The notes beneath the pieces were generated by a model, which did no database searches, was not told the DNA's origin, and was given only the letters and a program-made list of their open reading frames with translations. Below, one piece after another: positions 34,846-63,951 of a DNA stretch of 64,000 bases. The stretch's first letter is position 1, and each line of letters begins with the position of its first letter. The DNA lies in NCBI RefSeq assembly GCF_033807715.1, contig NC_084599.1, forward strand, positions 30,526,125 to 30,590,124, written 5' to 3'. Source of the DNA: Cololabis saira (taxonomy: Eukaryota > Chordata > Actinopteri > Beloniformes > Belonidae). Made by a program: the position numbers and the translations under genes.

Positions 34846-37800
34846 TACAATGACACAGACATCATTAATATACCTTGACGCTTCGGTATTAAGCAAAGCT
34901 GATGTACTACAACATGAATGAAACCTAATCTGCTGTGTTCTTCCACCAGGAGCCATTTTCTTGCAACGCTACAGTCCACGTGACAGAGACAGAAAGCGAC
35001 ACTAAAGAAGTGGAATGTGTTTTACGTGAGTGCTTGGATAAAGAGGATGATCTCATGGTTAATAGTTTGTCTTACAGTCCCTTTTTACAACATTTAGTTC
35101 ATTATCCACTCACTGACTCTCTGGTAACACCACTCGTAACACTGATCCATGACGAGCCATCATTTGACTTATGTGTCCTTTAGAACCGTGATTCCCAACC
35201 CCCGGTCCCCGGACCGGTACCGGTCCGTAGAGCCATTACTACCGGGCCGTGGAATGGCTTGTGTTCCGATCATAATTAGGGCTGCAACGATTCGTCGACG
35301 TTGTCGACAAAAAAGCGATAATCAAAATTGTCACCAGACGTTTTTTTTCCCAATGGAGTGAGGCATCTCACTTCACTTCACCTCATACAATCTCTGCCCA
35401 GAGCCGCGCTGCAGGACGTCTCAGCGGAGCCTTTTTTTTTTTTTTTTTTTTTGCGTCCTCCCAGCGCAGCTGCGGGTAACAAAACTTCAAATGTTCGGGA
35501 GCATTTTAGCCTGGATACGGCGAATAAAAGAACACTTGCAAGTAGGGTTGCCACCCGTACCGTAAAATACGGAATTGTCCTTTATTTGAGAAGAAAATGT
35601 TGCGATTTGTCCCGTATTTTCATTAACGCCCCATACACACGTCTGTCACACACACACATCAACACTAAATTGATCAATAATAACACAAATAAAAGACAGG
35701 AAACATTAAGGCCAGCAAAATCTTTGTGGCGGACCTGCTGCGTCTGTGCCCAGATCTTTCTATGTGCCAGACAGCGCTGCGGGGAGGAATCGGGCTTCAC
35801 TTCCAGGTAGGGGTTGGGAATTGGAATTAAAAGTTCCGTATTGAACCAATACGGACATATATTATGCCAGGCCCGGTTCTACGAGGGTGCATAAGCAAGC
35901 ATTGCACCCTCAGTTTGTGTTTGCGTGCTCAGTTGAAAAGACGAAAAGAAAAAGAAAAGAAAAAATCGTTAAGCCTGATTTATGGTTCCGCGTTAAATCG
36001 ACGGCATGGCTACGGCGATGGGTACGCGTGCGACGCACGTTCGCGTCTCCGCGTATCCTACCCCGTAAACTCTGCGTCGGTGCAACGCGGAACCATAAAT
36101 CAGCCAGTGTCCGTCACTGCGTGCAGCAGTTACCTGCAGCAGCAAGACGCTGCTCTGATTATGGCTCACAGTTTATGAAAGCCCCAAATAAAAAAATAAT
36201 TAGAGAATATTTTATGAAATCAATAAACAACTCCATCATCAAAATTATAACATAGGTTCAAAATATCATGCTTTGCATGTAATAAGACTAGGTAATATAT
36301 TAGTTTCACCTTTTAAGTTGAATTATTGAAATAAATTAACTTTTACACCAAATTCTAGTTGAATTATTGAAATAGATTAACTTTTACACCATATTCTAGT
36401 TGAATTATTGAAATAAGTTAACTTTTACACCATATTCTAGTTGAATTATTGAAATAAGTTAACTTTTACACCATATTCTAGTTGAATTATTGAAATAAGT
36501 TAACTTTTACACCATATTCTAGTTGAATTATTGAAATAAGTTAACTTTTACACCATATTTTTCACCTGAAGCATTTTTTTGTCATATAATTTCAGCCAAA
36601 ACTTGTTTAAATCTAAATGTGTTTCTTTGAGTGGCAGCCCTGTCATGGCTTGGCGGACAATAAGTTCTGGTACCCGACCGGACTGAACAGCGCCATGCAC
36701 AGGTGCTGTATGCAGGTTAGGTACAGTCAGCTGCAGAGATGAGCGGACCTCAGCAAACCTCCATGAGCCGTTTCTTTACTGGTTGTTCGAGTAAAAGAAA
36801 TGGTGATGAACAAGTGGAAAATCCTACCAAAAAGAAAAGCAAAAGCTTTAATCGCAAGTACGACATTATGTATATAAAATATGGATTTGTTGCAACGGGC
36901 GATTTGGAGGCGCCAAACCCACTATGTATTTTATGTGGAGAAACGCTCGGCAACGAAGCAATGAACCCATCCAAGCTTCAAAGACACTTAAATACAAAAC
37001 ATCCTTCTCTCAAAGACAAACCAGTGGATTTTTTCGAAAGGAAAAAACGTGAGTTAGATTTGCAGAAGCAAGTTTTAAAGGCCACAACATCAGCTAACAT
37101 CGCTGCAACGAGGGCTTCATATCTCGTTGCTCACCGGATTGCAAAAGCTAAAAAGCCCTTTACAATTGGAGAGGAGCTAATACTGCCCGCTGCAAAAGAC
37201 ATCTGCTTCGAACTTTTGGGGGAAAAAGCAGCTGGCAAAGTGTCGCAGCGGTCTGGCAATTGAAATAGGCTGTTATTTTCGTAAAATGAGTCGCCACCTG
37301 TTGGTGGATAAATATATGCACCTGAAACCGTTGTAAAGTTAGTAAAACAATGATAGCCTGCATTTTAAAATGCATTGTTTTTTTCTAAAATGTTTATTAA
37401 AATTGACATAAATTGTCAACCGGTCCCTGAGCTTTTTGTTTATACTTCTGCTGGTCCTCGGCACAAAAAAGGTTGGGAACCCCTGCTTTAGAATACATGT
37501 ATGCAAATATGCAATGGTGGGCGCAGGAAAAACAGAGATTGTGTAACACGTCAACAGCATCTGCAAATACAGAAAACACAATATTAACTTGCACCACGTA
37601 GACTTTAATCTCCTTTCCTTATTAGACGCAGTGTAGGTAGTAAACACGGTCTTTTGCTGCTTTAAAGGGATTGTGACATGAAAAACAAATTTTTCTTGAT
37701 TTTTTGTGTTTAGTTGGGTGTCTTGACATCAATTACACCCAAAAAAACGAACCTTTAACATTCAGTGTATTGTGTGCTTTCTGGGAATTTCCGCATAATT

Positions 37801-38004
37801 ATGCAAAAACGGCGCGTCTGGTTGGGTGGCGGACCTATACGTATAGACCCGCTAAATCACCGTCCCCTCCACCCAGCTCCCTGCCCATCAGCACTGAGCC
37901 GCGGGCTGGAGGGAGAGAGACGGCCACCGCCTCTCTCCTCTCCACCCGCGCTCTCCTTTTTTTTTCGCCTACGACCTCAGATCAGACGAGACAACCCGCT
38001 GAAC

Positions 38005-38040
<36 letters not shown>

Positions 38041-40995
38041 AAGGATTCCCTCAGTAGCGGCGAGCGAAGAGGGAAGAGCTCAGCGCCGAATCCCCGTCCG
38101 AGCGGCGGGCGTGGGAAATGTGGTGTACGGAAGACCGCTTGCGGTCGGGTGCCTGAGTCCTTCTGATCGAGGCTCAGCCCGTGGACGGTGTGCAAGACAA
38201 AATCACATACCATTGATCCACTGTCTGCTGTGTGCGGGGAGTTTGGGGGAGAGGAGGAGGGGGGGGGTTGGGAGGAGGAGCGGGGCAATGATTGACAGGA
38301 AAGGGGAAAAAGGAAGCGTTTTTCACTGCGCCAAAAACACCGTCATAAAAAAAGCCAGGCATGGAGTAGGCTACTGGAGTGAAGTTTTTCTTGTTACACC
38401 CTTTTAGACATATTTGAGGGATAGTGGCCAAGACTTTTAATAGTGCTAAAAGCATGTTAAAAATTATGTCACAATACCTTTAAAAGAGTATTGCAACTTT
38501 AAGGCCTCATCTCTAGCGGAGGCCTGGGAGTTTGAGGGGTCTATGCATAGATATTATACTTGTGTCTGCATGTATGGGGCGTCCACAGCTAACATCTTGA
38601 ACTCACGGATTTGTCTCCTCTTCAGACCACAACATCGTTCCAGAGCGGGCCCCCTGCTTGGGCTGCCCCGAGGAGATTGATGAGAACTCAGAGGACCTCA
38701 GGGTTCCTGTTACTGCCTCTCTCTCCAGGTTTAACTCTGACTCAAACTCTACTCATCTTTTCACCCTGCATGAAATTGGCCACGCCTCCAGACAGGTACC
38801 GGTGGCAGTATGAACGCGAGAGATGACACGGAGGGAGGATGGTGTCCAGAACTTTTATGTATAACACTCTCCCCGTCTGCAGGTGGTTGCAGGCTTCAGG
38901 TTCAAGCTGAGATTTGATATGAGGAAGAGTGTGTGCGCCAAGGCTGAACACAATGAACTCCACGAGCTGTGTATTGCTGACATCGAGGATGTGGTAAACA
39001 TATACTCAAAACACAAATAAGCATGGACATATCCTTGTGAAATCAAAAGAACTCCTTCTTTCCATTTAAAAAAAAATGTTTTATACATCAGGTCATAATT
39101 CATTATTTGGCCATTTCCAGTTCCTAAAATTAGGCAATTACAACCTCAGACTAATAATGTATGACATAATAAAGAGTGTCATCATCTATTTAACAATAAA
39201 AAGCCAAACTGAAGAACCCATCAGTGACAAACCAAATAATCTCCTACTGTTTCCTCTGGAATTAAGAAGCCGATCATCAAGTGCACTGATGAACTGATAA
39301 TCACCAAAACCTCTGCCCACAAGTGCTGGCAGTTTGCTAATTTGGAACATTTAGGTGTTTGTTAGTATAACACCAAGAATGAACAACATCAGCAATTTGT
39401 TGTTGCCCATCTATCTGGGAGGGGTTATAAGAATCTTTACAAACCATTTGGATTCCATCAGTCTATAATGAGAGAGATCATTGTCAGGTGGAAAACTTTC
39501 AAGAGATATGACAATCTTTCCGGAAGTGGGGAAATACGATGGTAAGAGATATGAAACAAATCAAACAAACAAAAAACCTAAGTGCCACATCGGACGCTGC
39601 AGTTCTTTTAGGAAAAACTGAGCAGGTTCTTTGGAGTGGTTGTCAGAAGAAAACATCTCTAGAAAGAGCGTTGCATCATGGACAATGTTTGCAAGGTTTC
39701 CGTTGTTCAGAAATGACCATAGTAAAAACGTTTGGTCATAAGCTTCAGCTCCAAATGCAGCGTGTCAGCACAAACACACCATATCACTGTCAAGTACGGT
39801 GGTAGAGGGATGATGGTTTGAGGTGATCCATTGTACGCGCAAGTTTCTTTTTGCTACATCCAAATGTGCAGCCATCATTCAGACAACAAGATGGGGGTTG
39901 AAATTAGGTCATGCAGCAGGAAAATGATCTCAAACATAAGAGTATAAGTCTTAAAGATTTAATAATTATAAAATTACAAGAATCAAGTTGTTGCAATAGT
40001 CCATTCAAAGTCCATACTTCATCCTGACGGAGACGTTGTGGTGGGACATTAAAGGTTAGGCAGATGTTGGAAAAACCAGTCGGCAGGATTGTGAAAACGC
40101 ACCGTTAGCACAACCAGCTTCCTTTAGACCTCTGAAGCCACACCAACTTTGCATCAGTCACTCATGATTGATATGATAGACTGATAATGTGGTTACTTTT
40201 CCACACACTGGTTCAGCATTTCAGCCAGTTTTTTGTGAAATAGATAACAGATTGTTGCTCATCTCTGACTGTATTTTGTGCACCTGAATCAGAAACCAGC
40301 AAAAAATCGGGCCAGATTTCTACCGGTCACCAAAGTTGTTTATTCTTTGTTAAAAGAATAATCAAGTAAATCAAGGTTTGATGAACTTTACGGGGCTCTT
40401 ATTATGTATTTTGTGTATTGCAGGAGTTTGTTAACTGTAACTCTACAGTCGATGTAGCGCCATGGAGATTTGAACTCCCAGCAGTCCAGATGGACTGTGA
40501 AGGAGGAGCACTGCCTCCCACGGTGAGACTCACCTTTTACATGAAGCCAAACTTGAGTGGGCACTTTGTTTGATGCTGATTTGTACAATACCTGGTATTT
40601 ATGCATTATGTGGTAGCGATTCTTGCAAAAATGTTACAGATAATTTAACTTCCATTCACTTCCCCATGTGTTAATCTGGCTTTTCTTCTTCTCTGCAGGT
40701 TTTCAGCAGACGACGTCCTCCTGGCTGGTCCCCACTCAGGAACTTCCTGTACAGACCTCCCTCTACTGCCTCACCTACACCATCAACTCCACCCTCACAA
40801 GCGCCCTCCAAGGCTACCAAGGAAGAGTCATCGGAGGAGGACCTTGCCACTTCCAAAAAGTCAGCATCGCCCACCCACTGCCCTTCCAAGCCCTGGAAAC
40901 CTTTCAAGCCGGTCGATGCTGCTTTAGGTGCAGCTCCCACAGTCGCCGACTCCCCACAGCCTTCAGCCTTCAGCGATAAAGACCTGCTGAATTAA
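32932..40995 (+). CDS. kng1: Kininogen-1, precursor of fish-type bradykinin (8 coding exons)
   Basis: Secreted plasma cysteine-protease inhibitor and kinin precursor. Exons: 32932-32997, 33781-33915, 34651-34767, 34950-35025, 38626-38795, 38883-38993, 40424-40522, 40699-40995. Phases agree and give 356 residues. Seen: signal peptide (MRSGAVLCALSLLCLQGSAI, 1-20 or so); cystatin-like domain 1 (about 23-131), whose inhibitory loop reads QILSAG; cystatin-like domain 2 (about 132-258) with an intact QVVAG at 188-192, the exon junction falling inside the motif as is usual in cystatins; and, at the start of the last exon, FSRRRPPGWSPLRNF. The kinin RPPGWSPLR is residues 264-272 with Arg at 263, matching the [Arg0,Trp5,Leu8]-bradykinin described from fish. 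The rest is a Pro/Ser/Lys-rich tail of about 84 residues without the His-rich domain of mammalian high-molecular-weight kininogen. Intron 4 (3.6 kb) is swollen by transposons. Release of the kinin by a kallikrein-like protease is known for the family, not shown here. Confidence 0.96.
34785..34841. repeat. (CA)n microsatellite in kng1 intron 3
   Basis: About 57 bp of uninterrupted CA, starting some 17 bp after the donor of the 34651-34767 exon. Confidence 0.98.
35975..36103. mobile_element. Small palindromic MITE nested in the hAT-Charlie element
   Basis: Perfect 20-bp inverted repeat CTGATTTATGGTTCCGCGTT at both ends, GC-rich inside (TACGGCGATGGGTACGCG). Part of the same terminus (CTGATTTATGGTTCTGCGTT) occurs at 15269 inside the hAT element at 15149. 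It is a dispersed short DNA transposon; I could not read a clear target duplication. Confidence 0.8.
36317..36558. repeat. 41-bp tandem repeat, about 5.9 copies
   Basis: The unit starts GTTGAATTATTGAAATAAGT and continues TAACTTTTACACCATATTCTA. Copies differ by only one to three bases, so the array is young. It lies inside the hAT-Charlie element. Confidence 0.95.
36739..37263 (+). pseudogene. N-terminal part of a ZBED/Charlie-type hAT transposase with BED zinc finger
   Basis: An open frame of 174 codons starting MSGPQQTSMSRFFTGCSSKR. It contains a BED-type finger: YGFVATGD, the Cys pair CILC, then HLNTKH, followed by HPSLKDKPVDFFERKKRELD, a run I associate with domesticated hAT proteins of the ZBED5/SCAND3/FAM200 kind. 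The frame stops after KVSQRSGN. Full transposases of this type run several hundred residues further through the RNase-H-like and dimerisation domains, so this is a deletion remnant. The frame has no internal stop, suggesting recent loss. It has the same orientation as kng1 but sits in an intron without visible splice sites. Confidence 0.75.
37666..38479. mobile_element. TTAA-flanked DNA element containing a 28S rDNA fragment (kng1 intron 4)
   Basis: Left end AGGGATTGTGACAT and right end ATGTCACAATACCT are near-perfect inverted repeats (one mismatch), flanked by TTAA at 37662-37665 and 38480-38483. TTAA duplications are typical of the piggyBac and Kolobok superfamilies. There is no transposase frame. 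The centre holds sequence from the 5' part of 28S rRNA, listed separately. Confidence 0.75.
37970..38192 (+). rRNA. Fragment of 28S rRNA 5' region (pseudogene inside a transposable element)
   Basis: Starts ACGACCTCAGATCAGACGAG and continues with CCCGCTGAACTTAAGCATAT, GCGGAGGAAAAGAAACTAAC, TTCCCTCAGTAGCGGCGAG, CAGCGCCGAATCCCCG and GAGGCTCAGCCCGTGGACGG. This is the start of 28S rRNA in order and on one strand, with small differences from the canonical sequence (for example GAACTTAAG for GAATTTAAG). The sequence just before it (pyrimidine-rich, CTCTCCACCCGCGCTCTCC) could be the end of ITS2. About 220 bp only, so not a working rRNA gene. Confidence 0.9.
39260..40330 (+). mobile_element. Decayed Tc1-like transposon (kng1 intron 6)
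   Basis: Broken frames keep the order of a Tc1 transposase. The helix-turn-helix part reads GRGYKNLYKPFGFHQSIM then WKTFKRYDNLSGSG. Further on comes MQRVSTNTPYHCQVRW, where the family usually has NTPYHxKYGGG. The frames are interrupted by stops and shifts. Limits are approximate and no terminal inverted repeats were identified. Confidence 0.6.
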
Positions 40996-41022
40996 GTTTA
41001 GCCTTAGAGGAGTCACGTTCAC

Positions 41023-41028
41023 AATAAA
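41023..41028 (+). promoter_or_regulatory. kng1 poly(A) signal
   Basis: AATAAA in CACAATAAAAGAA, 28 bp after the kng1 stop codon. It is the nearest canonical signal and predicts a short 3' UTR. Confidence 0.7.
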
Positions 41029-41429
41029 AGAAAAATCTTGCTCGTCATTTTTACGTTTTTAGGTTTCTTTGCAGACTAGCTCTTCGTTATATTACAGAGT
41101 TTTTGCAGAATAATTTTCAGAGATGTCATTATGGTATAATAAGATAAAGAGCCAAGACAAAAATGAATAAAAAAAATGAGTAAATTGGAGTGTAATCTAT
41201 TGTTCAGCCTGTAAAACACTCATCAGAAAGCACTGGATCACAGGACTAAAATAAAGATCTACATTTAGACAGTTAAAGGTGGCTGGTGTACTTGTTTGTT
41301 TAAAATAAAACTAAAAATAAAAGGTGGTTTGATATCGGTCTCCCTTGATTAAATCAAAGTAATGTGTAACAACGCTCTCTGTGAAAACATGAATATGTAA
41401 ATCTCAAAGGAAAAGAAAGTACAAATAAA

Positions 41430-41469
41430 TATATATATACATACATACATACATATATATATATATAGT

Positions 41470-41538
<69 letters not shown>

Positions 41539-41577
41539 TACATACACAGTATATACATACATACATACATACATATA
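41430..41577. repeat. Compound (TA)n/(CA)n/(CATA)n microsatellite
   Basis: Alternating TA, CATA and CA blocks over about 150 bp. Apparent Tyr/Ile/Cys-rich frames come from the repeat. Confidence 0.97.
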
Positions 41578-42356
41578 ATTATCATTATTATTAATATAAT
41601 TATTAGCTTTTTGTAGTGTTGTTCAGTTTTTCAATACAAAACTTCTCAGACAGCAATCACACCATTTGTTTGTCCTCTTAAGTGTTAAAAAAATGTTTTT
41701 TTCAGCCAAAATCATTTATTTCTTCTAAGGAGCGGAGAGTCAGATTTGCCAAGAGCTTGACTGAAATAACTGAACAAATATTTTAAATTGTTTGGAAAAA
41801 TCATCTGCCCTATTTACTAGTAAGTGAAACTGAAAAAAAAAAAAAAGACAGTCCTCCTCCAGGAGACCAAATTCCCAGGAGTTTCTAACTAAAAATCCAT
41901 AATTCAAAGCGTAGGCAGATTATAGAAAATAGGTCCAACACTCAGTCTACTACATTACAGTTTTTAGTGAAGAAAATAGATTTGTAATGAAAGCCTGTGT
42001 ACAAACTGAACAAGACCATGCAAAAGCAAACACACGCCAGTGAATGTTTAACAAATTTATTTGTACATCTTCACAGGACACTCGGATGACCAGTCAGTCA
42101 GGGCACAGACCTCAACTCAGTGACCAGTGAGCCGAATCAAAACAACATACATTCATGAATAAAAAGGCAGGTTAATGCGAGTTAGAGTAAACTACAGGGA
42201 GCAAACATAAGGCATCAGTTTATAAGGAGAAGGAAGGGAAAAAAAGCAATAGGAATATTCATCCTTACCCAGTCTCATGCAGGGAGGCTCTAAGAAACAA
42301 TTCATTGGCCCATTGTACATTCATTTATATTATGGTAGGATGGTACAGTGTGATGT

Positions 42357-42371
42357 AATAATAATAATAAC

Positions 42372-42434
<63 letters not shown>
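42357..42434. repeat. (AAT)n microsatellite
   Basis: About 78 bp of AAT units with a single interruption near 42370. Confidence 0.97.
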
Positions 42435-43201
42435 CTTCAAGACCCTAAAATCTGAAAACAAATGATGGATTGTCTAAATTAATATATCATCACTGATCTT
42501 CCTTATATGCCGAAAACACACAAATGTCAGTCTGTAACAGTCTAGCTGTGTTTTCTAAATACTGGGATCAATACCGGGATCCTCGAGTGCATGAACACTT
42601 GCTCAGCATGGGGAATAAATAAATAGAAAAAAAGTAAAAGACACGCAAAAACAGCACACGATAAGCTTTAAAGCAGGCAGCATTTACTGCATGTATATTG
42701 CACTGAGAGGGTTTTTCATGACGTCACACCTCCGACTGAATGACTGTGTCAGCAAAATTAATCTGAAATGATCGGACTTTTCACTACTTCCAACAACGAA
42801 GAATTTCAAACCTATTATGTAAAATATTAGATGTTATGTACCATGATGTGATTCTCCGTCTCCTGCTGATCAATACTGTAAAGCTTCATTTTTTTTTTTA
42901 ATATATGGGTGTTGTGACACGTCAAAGGGATAAATCGTATTTCCCATCATGGATGAGGACAACTTCTGCTTACAAAAAAATTGTGAACCATCACAAGAGG
43001 CTCAGGATGACAAGCTGATAGTCATGAATGTTATTATTGTTGAATTAATAATTCTAACATAACTGTCATGTTACTTGATCCTACAATGATTCACTTTGAG
43101 TCTTCACTCTGAAATGAAGGACTGTGGCACCAAAATCATTCCATACTGGTATCAAACACAATACTTATACACAATACTTCAGTATTGTGTATAATCGGTG
43201 C

Positions 43202-43307
<106 letters not shown>

Positions 43308-45421
43308 TTAAGACGAACCCTGCACACACTCCTCTCCCGCATTCACATCTCAGTTTTAAGCCAGCAAAATACAGATGTGGTTGCAGTCTGCAAAATTTCA
43401 AGTAAAACATATAGTGGCATAAATGTATGAAAAAAGTTTCCAATCATTTATGTTTCCTCATAAACAACACCTTTTTTTCCCCACTTCCCCCTCAGGCACA
43501 AACCTGCCACTGGTGGGGAGAGAATTTAAAACATTAGACACAGTCACTGCCATCGCATGAAGACACGTGAAAATACATAACGTGAGTTCTTCATCGGGAC
43601 CTGCCAATGAAGCCCTGCAGCCTGCACAGAGCCACCGATGCGCACGAAAACACGCTCACATCATTTGGAGGATATATGGCAAAGCGTATACAAGATAAGA
43701 ACACAACAGATCCGTCGCACGTTTTAACCCGACGATACAAAAGAGAAGAGAAAGCAGCTGTTGCTCACACGCCGCTTCAAAATGTCTGTCATACATACTG
43801 GTTATACTGCTTCAGAAACATGCATATTAGGCTAACTCCCTAACTTTTATTGTGAACTTCCTCAATAAAAAAAGGCAGAATGAGAGCTACATTTTTTTTA
43901 AATGCATATCCCAACATTGTTTTTTTTTTGTTTTTTTTTTAAGTTTGCAACTAACAGACCTTACTGCATGATGCAAATCCAACATGGGCTTTCATTGTAT
44001 ACAGTGCTGCCTGATTGGACAAATCAAGGAAAAAAAAAAAAAAAAAAAGCAAAAAGCATCTGGCTTTAGAAAGGAAAATATAAATATATGAAGCACTTAA
44101 ATACATTCAAGCCATTAATGCAGCCGACACAGCCCGGCTTTTCAGTACAACAGGATACACTGACAAAGTGCAGACTCTCTCTCCTCCACTGACGGGACCC
44201 AATTTAACGCTTAATGGACGATAGGATGATAATCTAGATATATGTACATCTAAATGTCCTTCTACATACGCTGCGTGATTGTAGGGTCCTAATGAAACTA
44301 CTCTGAGGCAACATTTCATGTAAAATACCGCTTTATCTCCCAGAAAGAAAAATCTTTCAAAGAATCCGGTATTCAGCTCTTCAACAAGCAGGAATCGTCA
44401 AGCTGTAACCCTGTATAAACTGTTCAGTGTCACATGGTATGTCTAATACATACAAAAATATCCATACATTTTCATTTTGCATCAAAATCCCCCAGCCCAC
44501 CCCTGTTTTAATACATTATAATATTGTCAGTGACTCAGGTCAAGCGCACAAACTGATTGCTGATTATATCAAATGTGATTGTGCTGTCTCTTTGCATTTT
44601 GGATGTCAAATAGCAAAACGATTAAACTTCCAGCTAATGAAGCTGAGCCCTATCAATTCATTTTGCATTTTCCCCCCACCATGAGAAAGTTTGGGCGGAG
44701 AATAATCTCATGCAGCTCTGTCTTTGGCAAGCAACCTCTACTACGCAGTTTTATCCTCAAATTTGAAAAACCTGTCGTTATTGCTACTCACCTATGGTCA
44801 CGTCCACCTTTTTCCTGAAAATTGCACTAATACTTGTTTGATTGATAATTCTGTCATGGCTCTTTTATGGCATTTTGGCAGGGTCAGAGTCTGCGAGGCT
44901 TCACAGTGGGCAGCACTGTGGAGTGTTGTATTGGGACGCCAAGGCATTTTATCAAGAGGAAGACGAACAATTCCCCCGGGTCTCTGCTTACCAATAAAAA
45001 AAACTAAGACAAAAAGACAGCCAGAGACTAATAATAGGTCCCATAATTCATAAAATGTGAAACTGGCACTTTCACTCTCCATTGAATCCAAACAGGGCTG
45101 CAAACAAGCCACGATGAAACAAAGTGGGCTGCTGATAAGGCCAAAGTAGATGCTTAACATAAACGTGACAAAGGCTAAAAGAAGGCATCAGTAGTATTGA
45201 GAGTGAGTTAAACTCGTGTCGAGGAAAAAGAAATAAAAAGGGTAGGGGTGTCATAGGCGGTTGCACTTGTGGTAATCAGAAGAAGCTGTAAATAAATACA
45301 TACAATTCCAAACATATTTACACAAACAATAGACCTTGAAATTAGGGTTTGCCTTTGTTCAACTTTAAATAAAGTAGGTACATAAATAAATGTAAAAAGT
45401 CATAATAAATCTGTATATTCT

Positions 45422-45677
45422 TCAGTCATTTCTAAGTGCTGTTTTTGATGGAGAGGCATCCTCACCCTGAAACTTCTGCAGGAGTCCATGGCTGCACCTC
45501 CGACGCTCCCGAAGGTGCAGCGCTGCTTGGGCGAGGCCCTGGGAGGCCGCGCACCAGCAGCTGCTCAGCCTCCACATTTCCTCATGGAGAGGATGGAAAG
45601 CTGAGGCCAGGTCACGCTCGAACTCACAAAAACGGTGGAAGACATCGTATTCGTTCCCGTACGTCGGCAGAGTGGGA
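45422..45677 (-). CDS. Unidentified exon-like open frame downstream of pik3ca
   Basis: On the minus strand a good acceptor (TTTGTTGTACAG) ends at 45678 and is followed by an open frame with C/G-rich third positions. It begins SPTLPTYGNEYDVFHRFCEF and includes LHEEMWRLSSCW and ALHLRERRRCSH. It either runs to a stop at 45422-45424 or ends at a donor (CAGGGTGAGG) at 45465, giving an exon of 212 bp. It lies 650 bp past the pik3ca stop on the same strand. I do not recognise the protein and found no partner exons. It could be an exon of an alternative transcript, a relic of another gene, or chance coding-like sequence in a 3' UTR. Confidence 0.3.
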
Positions 45678-46328
45678 CTGTACAACAAATGTGACCGACT
45701 TGTATCACACAAAATAATTTATAAAGTTACTTGTGCCCACTATCTTCTCAGCAGGGATGGGATTGAACCAGAGTACAGCGCTAACATGGCCCAAGGGCAG
45801 CAGGTTGAACTTACTTTTGTGGCTACATTAAACACTTGGCAGATGCAGCTTCTTTAATCCGTTTGGTCAAACTTGTGGTTTTCATCTAAGAGCAGCAGGG
45901 CACATGTTTGACTTCATTTGGGAAACTGTTCCTGCGGGTGGGTGAGAACAACATAAAAAAAATAATGTAGAAGTCATAGTGGGGCGGGAACACAAACATC
46001 ATCCGTGTTTGATGAATCTTCACAGGCTCATGATGAAAATGCATGTAGACCCAAGCAGAAAATAGTGCACGGGCATCTTTGAGACCGCACAATGCAGCAG
46101 ACAAAAAAAATCTGACAAGGATGTAGAAAACAGTTTAAATTAAAAAAAAAAAAAAAAAGGTGTTTCAAAGGTGGAAAAAAATAAATCAAAGTGAAGATTT
46201 CCTGCGTTGGGGTGTTGGTTGTGTGTCTTCTGGAAAGGGGAAATGAAATTCCTTGAAACAATATCCTGCTTCTGCGCTGAGCTCCATAAATACTCCGTGG
46301 TGGGACTGGCAGAGTTGGTGGTGAGGTA

Positions 46329-63951
<17,623 letters not shown>

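Larger units (their letters stand above)
35186..37485. mobile_element. hAT-Charlie-type element, internally deleted, with nested insertions (kng1 intron 4)
   Basis: The right end GGTTGGGAACCCCTG is the inverted form of the Charlie-like terminus; the left end CCGTGATTCCCAACC is a diverged match. A perfect 8-bp duplication CTTTAGAA flanks it (35178-35185 and 37486-37493). Inside are a BED-finger ORF (36739-37263), a palindromic MITE (35975-36103), a 41-bp tandem array (36317-36558) and, from about 35278, sequence starting TAGGGCTGCAACGATTCG that resembles the end of another hAT family. The catalytic part of the transposase is missing. Confidence 0.9.

Noticed and set aside
35328..35810. 160-codon plus-strand open frame in the kng1 intron
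   Set aside because: It crosses several repeat fragments and a T-run inside the hAT-Charlie element and shows no domain or codon bias.
37970..38192. A working 28S rRNA gene
   Set aside because: Only about 220 bp of a gene several kilobases long is present, with substitutions, and no rDNA continues on either side.
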